Below, one piece after another: positions 9,003 through 16,982 of a stretch of DNA of 64,000 bases. This DNA is from Sphingomonas_D zeicaulis (GTDB lineage: Bacteria > Pseudomonadota > Alphaproteobacteria > Sphingomonadales > Sphingomonadaceae): assembly GCF_050433225.1 (NCBI RefSeq), contig NZ_JBNPXQ010000013.1, positions 1 through 64,000 of the forward strand. The letters run 5' to 3'. Position 1 is the first letter of the stretch. Every line of letters begins with the position of its first letter. The notes under the pieces were generated by a model. The model searched no databases. It saw nothing but the letters and a program-made list of their open reading frames with translations, and was not told the origin of the DNA. Both the position numbers and the translations under genes were made by a program.

Positions 9003-10098
9003 AGCCTGCCTCCCGGATGGCGGCCTGGCCCGCCGCAAGCGCTTCCGTTACGGGGCAGCGACCAATCCGCCTCAACAGAAAGCGCGTGTCGCGCCGGATT
9101 TGGTCGAGAATGTCGTCGATGGTCATTGCTCCCAGATGGACGGTTTGGTCCGCAAGCTCGATATACCCGAGGCGCAGCGAATGCGTCTCCATCCAATGGG
9201 AATGCGGCGGCGCTTCACCGACCTCGGCAAGCGCCGCCAGGCGAAGGTTGGCTATCGCTTGCTCGACCTGCCAACGCGCGACACCGTCCGCCGTCAAGCG
9301 ATCGACAAGCTGGCGACCGGATTCCGTGTGGCGAAGGACATGGATCGTCTTCGGCATGATGGAGGGCAGGCGCCAAGCGCGCTGCGCCGCGATCAAGGCC
9401 GGATCGACGCCCGACGGGATGGTGTCGTCCCCAGCGTCGCCACCAGCCAGGAACGATCCCGCAGGAATGTCTTCGGGCCGACGGTGGATCTGAATCGACG
9501 GCAGCAAGAGGCGCGGTACATCGTCCAGGTCACAAGCAAAGGGCTGGCCGTTGCTATCAGTCTGCGCAATTGCCGCGCCCAGGTAGACCGGCGCAAATGG
9601 GCTACGGCCATAGTCGGCGAGCGAATCCAGGAAATCGCTACGGGTGTCGATCGCCTTGACCCAAGCGAGATTGAACGTGTTGGGGCGCGACACATTACCA
9701 AATCCGCAGCATCTCCATCGCAGTGAGCGGGCGTCCGGAAGCACGGCAATGCGGAACCCCGGACCGTCGAAGGCGATTTCGATTTGGATGGCGCCGGGAC
9801 CGCTCAGCAACTGCCAGCGCGCGAATAGGTCGAAAACCTCGCGTAGTGGTTCTTCATGCGCACCCGTCAGAAGTAGCATTGGCGTCGTGCCGCCATCCGG
9901 GCCGCGAACCAGCGCATACCCGATGGCTTTCACGTCCGCGCGCATCAGCAAATCGCTAAACAGAGGATCGGCGAGCGCGACATTCGCGTCGGACCAGCCA
10001 TAGTCGAAGCCGCCTTCATCGTCGGCGATGTCTTCGGCGGTCATCTGGCTCGCGACACGCGGCGTGACCGAACCGGCTGCGGGTGCATCGCTGGTCAT
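8995..10098 (-). CDS. Unknown protein coupled to the STAND ATPase
   Basis: About 367 residues from the ATG at 10098 (an upstream GTG at 10167 lacks a ribosome site). I recognise no family. The protein is soluble, with no signal or membrane segment. Its central part (GAIQIEIAFDGPGFRIAVLP, PVYLGAAIAQTDSNGQPFACD) looks like a mixed beta domain, and the C-terminal third (RQLVDRLTADGVARWQVEQA) is helical. The last eight bases overlap the STAND gene start, so the two products are probably made in fixed ratio and may act together, for instance as regulator or inhibitor and sensor. Confidence 0.7.
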   Translation of the reverse strand: MTSDAPAAGSVTPRVASQMTAEDIADDEGGFDYGWSDANVALADPLFSDLLMRADVKAIGYALVRGPDGGTTPMLLLTGAHEEPLREVFDLFARWQLLSGPGAIQIEIAFDGPGFRIAVLPDARSLRWRCCGFGNVSRPNTFNLAWVKAIDTRSDFLDSLADYGRSPFAPVYLGAAIAQTDSNGQPFACDLDDVPRLLLPSIQIHRRPEDIPAGSFLAGGDAGDDTIPSGVDPALIAAQRAWRLPSIMPKTIHVLRHTESGRQLVDRLTADGVARWQVEQAIANLRLAALAEVGEAPPHSHWMETHSLRLGYIELADQTVHLGAMTIDDILDQIRRDTRFLLRRIGRCPVTEALAAGQAAIREAGYA

Positions 10099-10243
10099 CG
10101 CATCAGGCACGGGACTAGAGGGATTTTGACAGCCATCCGTGCATAATGGACAAGCTCGGTATCGCACTCAAGTGACCGGCGATCTGGCGATTTCATGTTG
10201 GTGAAACTTTGGCAAAAGTGGCGGCCGAACCGTCATTGAATCC

Positions 10244-10271
10244 CGGGCATCAAAAGCGAAAGAGATGCCCG
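10244..10271 (-). terminator. Hairpin over the end of the zinc-motif gene
   Basis: A perfect 8-bp stem CGGGCATC / GATGCCCG with a 12-base loop spans the last codons of the gene at 10250. No T-run follows on the minus strand, so it may slow or reduce read-through into the STAND pair rather than act as a strong terminator. Confidence 0.4.
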
Positions 10272-10657
10272 TCTTCCGAAGCCAGGAGCCTTTGGAGAAT
10301 CTCTGCCCATTCGCCTGATATCGGCACATCCAGGCGAGCGGCTTCTCGCTCCTCATAGCGTGTATGAATTTCGAAATGCTGGCCGAACAGCGCGTCGCAA
10401 TGGAAGCACCCGTTGCTCATATAAGCTTGTGCGAGCGCCTTGCTGAACCGTGGTTTGACCGCGCCAACATTTTTCTGGTCGGAGACGGCGCGGTTCACGA
10501 CGTTGATCAGTAACGGATACTCTGAGAAATCCCCGACCGCGCATTCGGCGTCATCCTCCGCGCCTGTCAGAAGCAGGGACGAGACAATCGTTGTTTCGGC
10601 TCCGCATGACCAGCAGGTCGTTGGCGCGGTCCGGATGATGACAGTCAGATCGCTCAT
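10250..10657 (-). CDS. Hypothetical protein with two CxxC motifs
   Basis: 135 residues with CWSC near residue 15-18 and CFHC near 84-87, the usual layout for one four-cysteine zinc site. The rest is a mixed alpha/beta protein with a conserved-looking block KPRFSKALAQAYMSNGC between the motifs. It is the first gene of a possible leftward transcription unit with the unknown protein (gap about 150 bases) and the STAND ATPase, and it is divergent from the nuclease-like gene at 10739. Function unknown; a zinc-dependent structural or nucleic-acid-binding role is a guess. Confidence 0.7.
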   Translation of the reverse strand: MSDLTVIIRTAPTTCWSCGAETTIVSSLLLTGAEDDAECAVGDFSEYPLLINVVNRAVSDQKNVGAVKPRFSKALAQAYMSNGCFHCDALFGQHFEIHTRYEEREAARLDVPISGEWAEILQRLLASEDGHLFRF

Positions 10658-10688
10658 ATCGGCTCAAATATTGCGCGAGCTTTGTCGA

Positions 10689-10701
10689 ATTGCGAAGCAA
10701 T
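10689..10701. promoter_or_regulatory. Palindrome in the divergent promoter region
   Basis: ATTGC-GAA-GCAAT is a perfect inverted repeat with a 3-base centre in the 81-base gap between the divergent genes at 10657 and 10739. Its position suits an operator or a cis element that controls both directions. No regulator gene is adjacent, so the binding protein is unknown. Confidence 0.35.
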
Positions 10702-10738
10702 AATCGGGTAGAGGGGTCGCGCTAGAGGAGGGCACGCA

Positions 10739-11749
10739 ATGCTGTTGATGGTGGAAGATACGAGCGAGAAGCGGGCCGTGCAGAAGGCGTTGGAGGCATC
10801 TGTTCGCGAGCATCTGACGGATCAAGGCGTGCGGAATATCGGTTTTCCGAGCGGGAATGTCGATGAACGCCTCTATGCCAATGGCCTCGGTGAGTTATGG
10901 GCAGCCTTCGGAAAGGTGGATGATGCCGCTATTCCCCGGCGGTGGAATGCCTTTGGCGTCTTCGATCCTAAGCGGCACGCGCAAATCATCACAGTTGAAG
11001 TCAATATCCCGACGACCTCCAATTCCGAGCGGGTGGCCGGTTTCTTCGCGCGGGAACCGGCCACCGGCGACGTCTATCTCATGCACGACGGCAGCATCGG
11101 CGGCGGCAAAGCCGGGGTCGGGCGCAGCGCCTTTCTTTCATGGTCGAAGGCAACGCTTGAGGATGTCGGCCGCGAGGATGGTAACGATAGGGCGGGCATC
11201 ATCATCGGCCGGGTCAACTCGGACGATATTGCTGGCCGCCTCTGGCGTTTTGTCCAACTCGTCAAAGGCTTCAAGGACGCCGTCGCCCGAGGGGAACTGG
11301 ATGACCCCGACGTACGGCGGGCGATCGCGGAATGGGAGACGTTCAACAGCGAAAGCTCCGGCCGCCGACGGGGGCAACGAAGCTCCGAGATCGATTACAT
11401 CTCCTATCATGGCGATGTCGTCCAACGGCTGTTCGAGGAACGGCAAGCTCGCTGTGTCAGTGACGAGCGCGTCCTGAACAACAAGCTGATCGACCTCTAT
11501 GTCCGCAAGGGGGCGTCGATGACGGAAATCTACGAAATCAAGACAAGCGTTGATCGGCAGTCGATCTACACCGCTATTGGCCAGCTTATCAGCCATTCCG
11601 CCGATGCGTCTTCGCAGGTCAAGCGAACGCTGGTTCTGCCGGAAGGGCCGATGCCGCCGGATCTCGAAAAATCCCTGGCATCGCTGTCCATCGCAGTGCG
11701 CCGTTTTTCGATTTCTTCGGGCAAAACGCCGAAGATTACCCTCTCCTGA
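10739..11749 (+). CDS. Predicted PD-(D/E)XK nuclease-like protein
   Basis: 336 residues. The C-terminal third carries NNKLIDLYVRKG...IYEIKTSVDRQS with D252, E266 and K268, the signature and spacing of PD-(D/E)XK nucleases, followed by a helix SIYTAIGQLISH. The N-terminal 240 residues are unassigned. The ATG at 10739 has a strong ribosome site GAGGAGG seven bases upstream. The next gene starts six bases after the stop, so the two are co-expressed. I infer a DNA-cleaving effector, possibly part of the defence cluster; a non-enzymatic role cannot be excluded from sequence. Confidence 0.65.
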   Translation: MLLMVEDTSEKRAVQKALEASVREHLTDQGVRNIGFPSGNVDERLYANGLGELWAAFGKVDDAAIPRRWNAFGVFDPKRHAQIITVEVNIPTTSNSERVAGFFAREPATGDVYLMHDGSIGGGKAGVGRSAFLSWSKATLEDVGREDGNDRAGIIIGRVNSDDIAGRLWRFVQLVKGFKDAVARGELDDPDVRRAIAEWETFNSESSGRRRGQRSSEIDYISYHGDVVQRLFEERQARCVSDERVLNNKLIDLYVRKGASMTEIYEIKTSVDRQSIYTAIGQLISHSADASSQVKRTLVLPEGPMPPDLEKSLASLSIAVRRFSISSGKTPKITLS

Positions 11750-11767
11750 GCGCGAGTGGCAGGCCCG

Positions 11768-12196
11768 ATGACCGACGGTGAGCAGCCGACGAAGGCGAAT
11801 CTGGATCGCTCCGCAAAGGCGTTACTGGCCTTTTTGGCACGAAATCTCCAGGAACCGCTATTCGACTATCCTTTTGCGAGCTTGTACCCAAAGAATAGTT
11901 GTGAGAGCGTATCGCTCATCCTCACCTACCTGCTGGAAGAAAAATATCGGCTCGGAAACGTCAGGATCATCAAGGACACCAATCGCCGGCATGAACATCA
12001 TCTGTGGGTCATGGCAGGCGATCTGATTTATGATCTGACCGCCCATCAGTTTCCAGGCCGCGAGCCTGTCGTTGGCGCGCTAGCCGACGAATTCCTGCTC
12101 GATGAATATCCTGATTGGTCGGTCTACACCAGACGGGATTTCGTGGACCGCGCTGAAGTGATCGCACTCTACAGGGCCGGCGTTATTCCATTCTGA
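11768..12196 (+). CDS. Small predicted Cys-His-Asp peptidase-like protein
   Basis: 142 residues from the ATG at 11768; a GTG at 11756 in the same frame is possible. A candidate catalytic triad is visible: C45 in KNSCESVS at a helix start, H78 in EHHLWV and D89 in IYDLTAHQF. This order, with an HxW-like strand and a DLTA-Q strand, resembles transglutaminase/papain-fold cysteine enzymes. No signal peptide. It starts right after the nuclease-like gene, with which it probably forms a two-gene unit. Activity and substrate are unknown. Confidence 0.6.
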   Translation: MTDGEQPTKANLDRSAKALLAFLARNLQEPLFDYPFASLYPKNSCESVSLILTYLLEEKYRLGNVRIIKDTNRRHEHHLWVMAGDLIYDLTAHQFPGREPVVGALADEFLLDEYPDWSVYTRRDFVDRAEVIALYRAGVIPF

Positions 12197-12682
12197 CCGG
12201 GCAGTTTGAGCTGACAGCGATAGCGACTGATCGTTCCCAGAGGCGCTCGAAGCAATCCAGGCCTTCGCCATGGCGTGAGAGGATATCGGGCGACCAATAA
12301 GCTCACTTAATCCAATCCTCTTTTGGCTTGGAAAGGGCGTCGCCCCGCGACCCAGGAACCGTACTGATGAGAAGCGTGCACCGGCCGCTTTTGGCGAACC
12401 CTGCCGCTGCGCGGATGACCTGGGAACGGCAGAAAAGTCCCACAAAGGGCCGGCATCAGTCGACCAAAATGCGCCGCTTGCGGATCGGGCTTCGAACGGC
12501 AGTTCCGACCAATTGCGGACGCTCAGGACCAGATGCGTGCTTCCTGGACGCGGAAACCTGAATGGGCATCCATCAAACCTGACGGTAGAGGCTCAACTGA
12601 GCGATGGTGACGGGAAAATGTTTGCATGTCGATACGATCTGGATAGTATTTATACCTTAAGATGGTTGTTACGGGGGCGAGG
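12197..12682. other. Spacer with short-repeat copy B
   Basis: No credible gene. The repeat AACGGCAGAAAAGTCCCAC lies at 12425-12443, with flanking similarity to the copy at 126-144. AT-rich bases around 12630-12660 are a plausible promoter area for the lipoprotein gene that follows. Confidence 0.5.
12425..12443 (+). repeat. Interspersed short repeat, copy B
   Basis: Reads AACGGCAGAAAAGTCCCAC; differs from copy A at one position. To its right it shares GCCGG, GTCG-ACCA and ATGCGCCG blocks with copy A. Confidence 0.6.
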
Positions 12683-13780
12683 ATGACAAGAATGTTCATC
12701 ATTCTTTGTGCACTGGTCACTTCGGCTTGCACAAGTACGCTAAAGCCAATTGGTGCGGCTGGAAATTACAGCGCATTTGCGCCCGAGGCGACGGTTGATG
12801 GAGATGGCAAACGCAAAGGCATAAACTCTGGACCAATCACTGCCTGCACGACAAGCCCGATGTCTTTGAATACTCTGATCTCGCCCGACACAAGCGGAAC
12901 GACCACCCGGCTAGAATGGCTTAATTGCGAAATGCTGGCCAAGTCGATGAGTAACATGGAGCAGGCGGGTTGGACACGGAACCGCAACGAGTGGCGAGAC
13001 GTACCGATCTTTGGTTCAGCTATTACCGCGGCCGCGTTAGTTTTATTTGGTAATCGTGGTAGCGATGGAAGCCTTACGGCCGGCGAAGTAGATGTTCTGG
13101 AAGGACTTGCGCTCGGCACAGCGGCATTCATCACTCTCGCCGACTATCTCTCCCCGGAGGAGGCTGCACAGCTGCTTTACGTGTCTGCCCAGGGTCATCG
13201 ATGTATCGCTGAGCATGGGCAAACTATCGCAGCTTATGCCAACCTGGTGGAGAATAAGAATAACGACTACGACGATGTCGTGAACGGCCGCAATGCGCTC
13301 ATTGGCCTGATGGATACGAAGGTTACTGACGCGCAGAAGCAAAGTGCCCGTGCCGAAGTCGAGCGTGCGGATCGTACGATCGCGTTCTACCTCAAGCAGA
13401 AGACCGCGCTGGAGATGGCGCCGGCGCGTAGCTATCTCACCGCCTATGATTTCGGGCTCGAGCTCTCCAAACGCGCGAGGAGGCAGCCGCAATCCCTAGG
13501 GGACATCCAGAAGGCGATCGAAGAGCATGTGCGCCTGCAGCAGCAGGCCTCCGGAATTACCGCACGGGAGGTCCCAGTATCTGCCGCTGCCGCCTTTGCT
13601 CCAGGAGGAATCGTGGACACCACGCAGAAACTGGCGGTAAGCACGAACAAGTTAGCGGCAACCCTGCCCAACATCGCGCTGCTAGTGAGCGGCTTTACGC
13701 TTTGCAAGACAAACGCGCTTGCCGGTGCGCCGTTGCCGGTCCCTGTCGTAGACTATGTCGGGATAGACGATAAGGATTGA
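12683..13780 (+). CDS. Predicted lipoprotein, unknown function
   Basis: 365 residues from the ATG at 12683, preceded by GGGGGCGAGG; an upstream ATG at 12662 is less likely because it would bury the signal sequence. The N terminus MTRMFIILCALVTSAC is a type II signal with lipobox TSAC, so the mature protein is a lipid-anchored envelope protein. A short hydrophobic stretch (SAITAAALVLFG) follows at about residue 112. The middle is helical and charged (DAQKQSARAEVERADRTIAF), likely coiled coil. No family recognised. It stands alone between two gene-poor spacers. Confidence 0.7.
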   Translation: MTRMFIILCALVTSACTSTLKPIGAAGNYSAFAPEATVDGDGKRKGINSGPITACTTSPMSLNTLISPDTSGTTTRLEWLNCEMLAKSMSNMEQAGWTRNRNEWRDVPIFGSAITAAALVLFGNRGSDGSLTAGEVDVLEGLALGTAAFITLADYLSPEEAAQLLYVSAQGHRCIAEHGQTIAAYANLVENKNNDYDDVVNGRNALIGLMDTKVTDAQKQSARAEVERADRTIAFYLKQKTALEMAPARSYLTAYDFGLELSKRARRQPQSLGDIQKAIEEHVRLQQQASGITAREVPVSAAAAFAPGGIVDTTQKLAVSTNKLAATLPNIALLVSGFTLCKTNALAGAPLPVPVVDYVGIDDKD

Positions 13781-14106
13781 TTTCATCTCCCGATGCGGTT
13801 GCACGCCACCATTTGGGCACTTTAAACCGGGCGGGCACACCGGACGGCGGGTTCGGGATCGGTGTGCCACCAGTCGGACGATCGAGATGAGGCCGCGTAG
13901 CTGACAATGCGGACCGCATAAATAACGTCCGCTTGTGCGAGTCTAGGTGCGCGAAAGCGGACCGATTCATGGACCGTCGCTCCTAGGAGCTCCCAGCCGA
14001 GTAGGCGCTCGCCACGAGCACGGCCAACAAGTTTCACCCGGTAAGACAGAACCGCCGCCCCCTGCGTCGGCATTATGGGTGCCCTTTGCCCCCGTGGCCT
14101 ACTACG
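13781..14106. other. Spacer with an inverted GTCCGCTT / AAAGCGGAC pair
   Basis: No gene seen. Around 13928-13963, GTCCGCTT and, about 20 bases later, AAAGCGGAC form an imperfect inverted repeat, the same core found at 2861, 18814 and 55878. It resembles a short palindromic REP-like element. Confidence 0.45.
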
Positions 14107-14703
14107 TTACCCGGACGCAGACTGTTCGATCGCAAAGCCGACCAGCACGCCATCGTCGTCAAACGGCTCCCTAAGCTCGTTGGTATGCTCGTCGTGGAGG
14201 GACACCACTTCTTCTCGCGCAAGCCCGACGCTCTCCGGCGCACGCAGGAAATATTCGGTCGCGGTCTTGGCGCTGCTCATCCTGCCGGCCTTCTTTCCAC
14301 TTGCGGTGCGATGGTGACGCTTCCCTTCGACTTGGTTGTCGGCGATCAGCATCAGATCGCGGTTGATTCGTTCGACGACCAGGTAGACGTGATCAGCTCC
14401 TGGGCGGCTCGGGTCTTTGTCGAAGGTGACACCAACGTCCCCCGCACGCTGATCGCCGACTTCGACGCGCTCCCAATCGCGCTTCGTCTTAAGTCGGCGG
14501 GCCAACTCACCAGCACCAACCGTCTTAGCGATCGGGATTCCGGCTTCGTTCATGAAGCAGCTGAGCGTAGCGGCGCAAGCAAGCCGCAAGGTGTAGCCGT
14601 TGCCCGTCTCTTTCATCAGCTCGCGTGCTAAGGTCTGGACGCGTGCGATGCTCCCAGGGTTCGTTCCGAGCGCGATGAGTTCGTCAGCCTGATCCTTGTC
14701 CAT
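14107..14703 (-). CDS. NlpC/P60-like peptidoglycan amidase or peptidase
   Basis: 198 residues. The likely catalytic set is C43 (or C49) in LRLACAATLSCF, H105 in GADHVYLVVE and D122/N123 in LIADNQ, with the family's RAGDVGVTF strand just before the histidine. Such enzymes cut peptide bonds in cell-wall muropeptides. No signal peptide is present, so it would need another export route or act in the cytoplasm. It follows, after a 785-base gap, the wall-active fusion protein at 15488-16885 on the same strand. Confidence 0.65.
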   Translation of the reverse strand: MDKDQADELIALGTNPGSIARVQTLARELMKETGNGYTLRLACAATLSCFMNEAGIPIAKTVGAGELARRLKTKRDWERVEVGDQRAGDVGVTFDKDPSRPGADHVYLVVERINRDLMLIADNQVEGKRHHRTASGKKAGRMSSAKTATEYFLRAPESVGLAREEVVSLHDEHTNELREPFDDDGVLVGFAIEQSASG

Positions 14704-15041
14704 CTTTTATATCCCCTTACAGGTGCGGCAAGCTAACAGGACGGAGCCTTCTCTTATACACCGTGCGGGTCTGTTGAGAAAGGCAGAAGGCTATTCCGGC
14801 GCGCCGCCGGACAATAGCTCAGCATCGCGCCGCTCACTGCCGCGGGTCGGCACCACGGTCAAGCTCGGCCTCGCCATCCGCGCGCTGCTCGACACCAAGA
14901 CGCGCTGGTACGCGCTGACCTGCCGTTCGGCACATAGCTTTGGAACGCATTAAAGTCCCGCAGGCCCGAGATCGGCACCTCGCCTAACTAGGACCCGATT
15001 ACATCAAAATTGCGGTGTAATCGGTTTGAGTGAGAGAAACT

Positions 15042-15182
15042 ATGCCAGATCCTTCCAACCGATCTGCGATCGACCTCCTTCCAAACCGACTCTGCTCACA
15101 CTCGCAGTTGAGCGATGAAGAATGGTCGGAAATACTTCAGTTGCGATCACGCCTGCCTGGTTCGGAAGGGTTGATCGGCTGA
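15042..15182 (+). CDS. Tiny hypothetical ORF
   Basis: 46 codons beginning MPDPSNRSAIDLLPNRL and ending in a helical stretch SDEEWSEILQLRSRLPG. The ATG follows GTGAGAGAAACT, a modest ribosome site. Composition is protein-like and the frame is too short for usual ORF lists. No family recognised; chance cannot be excluded. Confidence 0.3.
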   Translation: MPDPSNRSAIDLLPNRLCSHSQLSDEEWSEILQLRSRLPGSEGLIG

Positions 15183-15258
15183 TTTGGACAGACCGAGGAC
15201 GGAGCCCGGCAGTTCGTCTCAGTGCATGTTCCCGGCGAGATGGTCGATCTTCCCTCCC

Positions 15259-15399
15259 TCATGATGCCTCAGTCGGTAATGGCGCTGCATGCGCTGCCTT
15301 CGCCAACAGGGTAGCGCAGTCGGTGAACTCGGCATCGACGCGATGGAGCTGCCCATCAACGTCGATGATGTGGCAAAGATCGTTGTCCTAGAATGCCAT
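15259..15399 (-). pseudogene. Tiny ORF with a stop at codon 4
   Basis: On the minus strand a good ribosome site GAGGAG is followed by ATG GCA TTC TAG, and the same frame then continues with protein-like sequence DNDLCHIIDVDGQLHRVDAE for 42 codons to a TGA. A single base change (TAG to TGG) would restore a 46-residue protein. I take it as a recently broken small gene, or a short leader peptide whose downstream similarity is coincidental. Confidence 0.35.
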
Positions 15400-15487
15400 C
15401 TGCGTTCTCCTCGATTATTGCCAGGGAATATCTCATGCACGGGTGGCAGAACCTGTCACCCATGTTCGGGCACGAGGGGGAACGTCT

Positions 15488-16885
15488 TCAGGCCGCCTTC
15501 CATATGATCAGCAGAGAGCCGCCCATCAGAGCAGGAATGACCTTTTCAACGTCGTCCATCTCGATAGCCGGGCAGCCGAGGCTTCGACCGATGCGGCCGC
15601 TCTTCGCGATCATACTCTGCGACACGTACTCGGCCCCGTGAATGACAATGTGCCTGCGGCGGGCGTTCGAGTTCGTCGCTTCGAGGCCGTCGAGGTAGAG
15701 CGACTTTCCGTGGCCGCCGAAGTAGGTCACGTCGCAGTTGTAGATGCCAAGCGACGAGCAGTTCGAGCCGTCGACGTTCGAGAAGACCTCCGCGTAGCCG
15801 TCGTCAGCCGGTCCTTCCGACCCGCGTCCATGGGCGCAGAGGTGCGCCGATATGACGCCGGCCACGCAGTCGAACAGACACAGCCTCGGCTTGGCCGAAT
15901 GCAGATCGAAGTTGGCGATTGCCCAGTAGCGCGGATTGCTGGTGGGTCGATAGCGGTCTCGGTAGGAAATGAGCCGTTCCGCCGCCGCCTGCACGCCTGC
16001 CTCGGCGGCAAGCCGCCTTAGGGTCTCGGTGCGGTCGGTGGCCGGTCCATCCCCAAGCGCGGCGAGGAACTTGTGCGTGAAGTCCGCGTCGTGGCCGCTG
16101 GCGCCGGGTAGAGGCAGATCGTCAAAATCAGCCAGGAAGGGGACGGATGCGTCGAGTTCCCTGGCCGGGATGTCCTTCACCTTCGGGTTCGGCTTCGCCG
16201 AGCGATCGTCGACCGGCGTGCCGTTGGCGTCGATCGGCAGAACAGCCAAGTCCCAGTTGCCGCTCCGTACTTCCCGCAGGAGATCCTTCGTTCGGTATGC
16301 CGACGCGCGAACGTCGGGATTTCCGTGACCCCTGAGCCACTTGTCCCGAACCTCGACGTAACGCTCGATCCAGACCTTCTCCGAGCCGTGGTTGGCTGGC
16401 GTAGGCTCACGGAAGCGCGAGCGCAGTTCGTCGCGGATCCGCCCGCTGTGGATGAAGGAGTCGTAGATCACCAGCATGGAGAGCGGGAGTGTGAAGCCGT
16501 TGGCGTCGGCCCACTTTGTAGCCGGCTGGAAGTAGGCGAGGTCGAAGAATTTGTCCTGCGTGGCCCACATGACGGGGTCTGTGTCCCCCGCCTTGCGCAG
16601 CAGCGCCTTGAAGTTCTCGTCGTCGACGAGCGGAACGTTGCCGACGAGCTTCACGTAAGGCTTCAGATCGTCCGAGAGAGTGCCACCGGCCTCGGCGTAC
16701 ATCTTAATCAGCCGACCCAGGTTCCCATATTCGGTGGTCTGCGACCGACCGTAGGTGATCTGACGTATCCGGTGCGGCCCGTCGTTGTAGATGCTGATCG
16801 CGCCGTACTTGCCCTTTATCGTTCCGGTCTCGAACACGTTGATCACGCGCTCGCAGACCAGGCGCTGCCCATCGGTTAGCTTCAT
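15488..16885 (-). CDS. GH46 chitosanase-like and YkuD_2 (L,D-transpeptidase-like) fusion
   Basis: 465 residues in two parts. Residues 1-230 match the GH46-like lysozyme fold: catalytic candidates E19 in VFETGT and D35 in YNDG, then QITYGRSQTTEYGNL and LVIYDSFIHSG. Residues about 310-465 match the YkuD_2 family: an IVIHGAEY strand with histidine and the active-site block SLGCPAIEM with cysteine. The two halves would cut glycan strands and act on peptide cross-links of the wall. There is no signal peptide. Downstream of the DUF3616 gene by 97 bases. Either a wall-lytic toxin/effector or a remodelling enzyme; substrate not provable here. Confidence 0.75.
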   Translation of the reverse strand: MKLTDGQRLVCERVINVFETGTIKGKYGAISIYNDGPHRIRQITYGRSQTTEYGNLGRLIKMYAEAGGTLSDDLKPYVKLVGNVPLVDDENFKALLRKAGDTDPVMWATQDKFFDLAYFQPATKWADANGFTLPLSMLVIYDSFIHSGRIRDELRSRFREPTPANHGSEKVWIERYVEVRDKWLRGHGNPDVRASAYRTKDLLREVRSGNWDLAVLPIDANGTPVDDRSAKPNPKVKDIPARELDASVPFLADFDDLPLPGASGHDADFTHKFLAALGDGPATDRTETLRRLAAEAGVQAAAERLISYRDRYRPTSNPRYWAIANFDLHSAKPRLCLFDCVAGVISAHLCAHGRGSEGPADDGYAEVFSNVDGSNCSSLGIYNCDVTYFGGHGKSLYLDGLEATNSNARRRHIVIHGAEYVSQSMIAKSGRIGRSLGCPAIEMDDVEKVIPALMGGSLLIIWKAA

Positions 16886-16982
16886 GCTGACGCCCCCTTG
16901 CTATGAAATCCGCTCGTCTCCCGCTGGCCCGGGTCTGGCCCGGTCCAGCTTCCATCCGTTGCGACGCGCTGCAGGCGACTCC

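Larger units (their letters stand above)
14704..15487. other. Spacer with two tiny ORFs and decayed sequence
   Basis: Apart from the two small frames listed separately (15042-15182 and 15259-15399), I see only degraded sequence. GGAACGCATTAAAGTCCCGC at 14941-14960 is a weak relative of the AACGGCAGAAAAGTCCCAC repeat. Confidence 0.4.
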
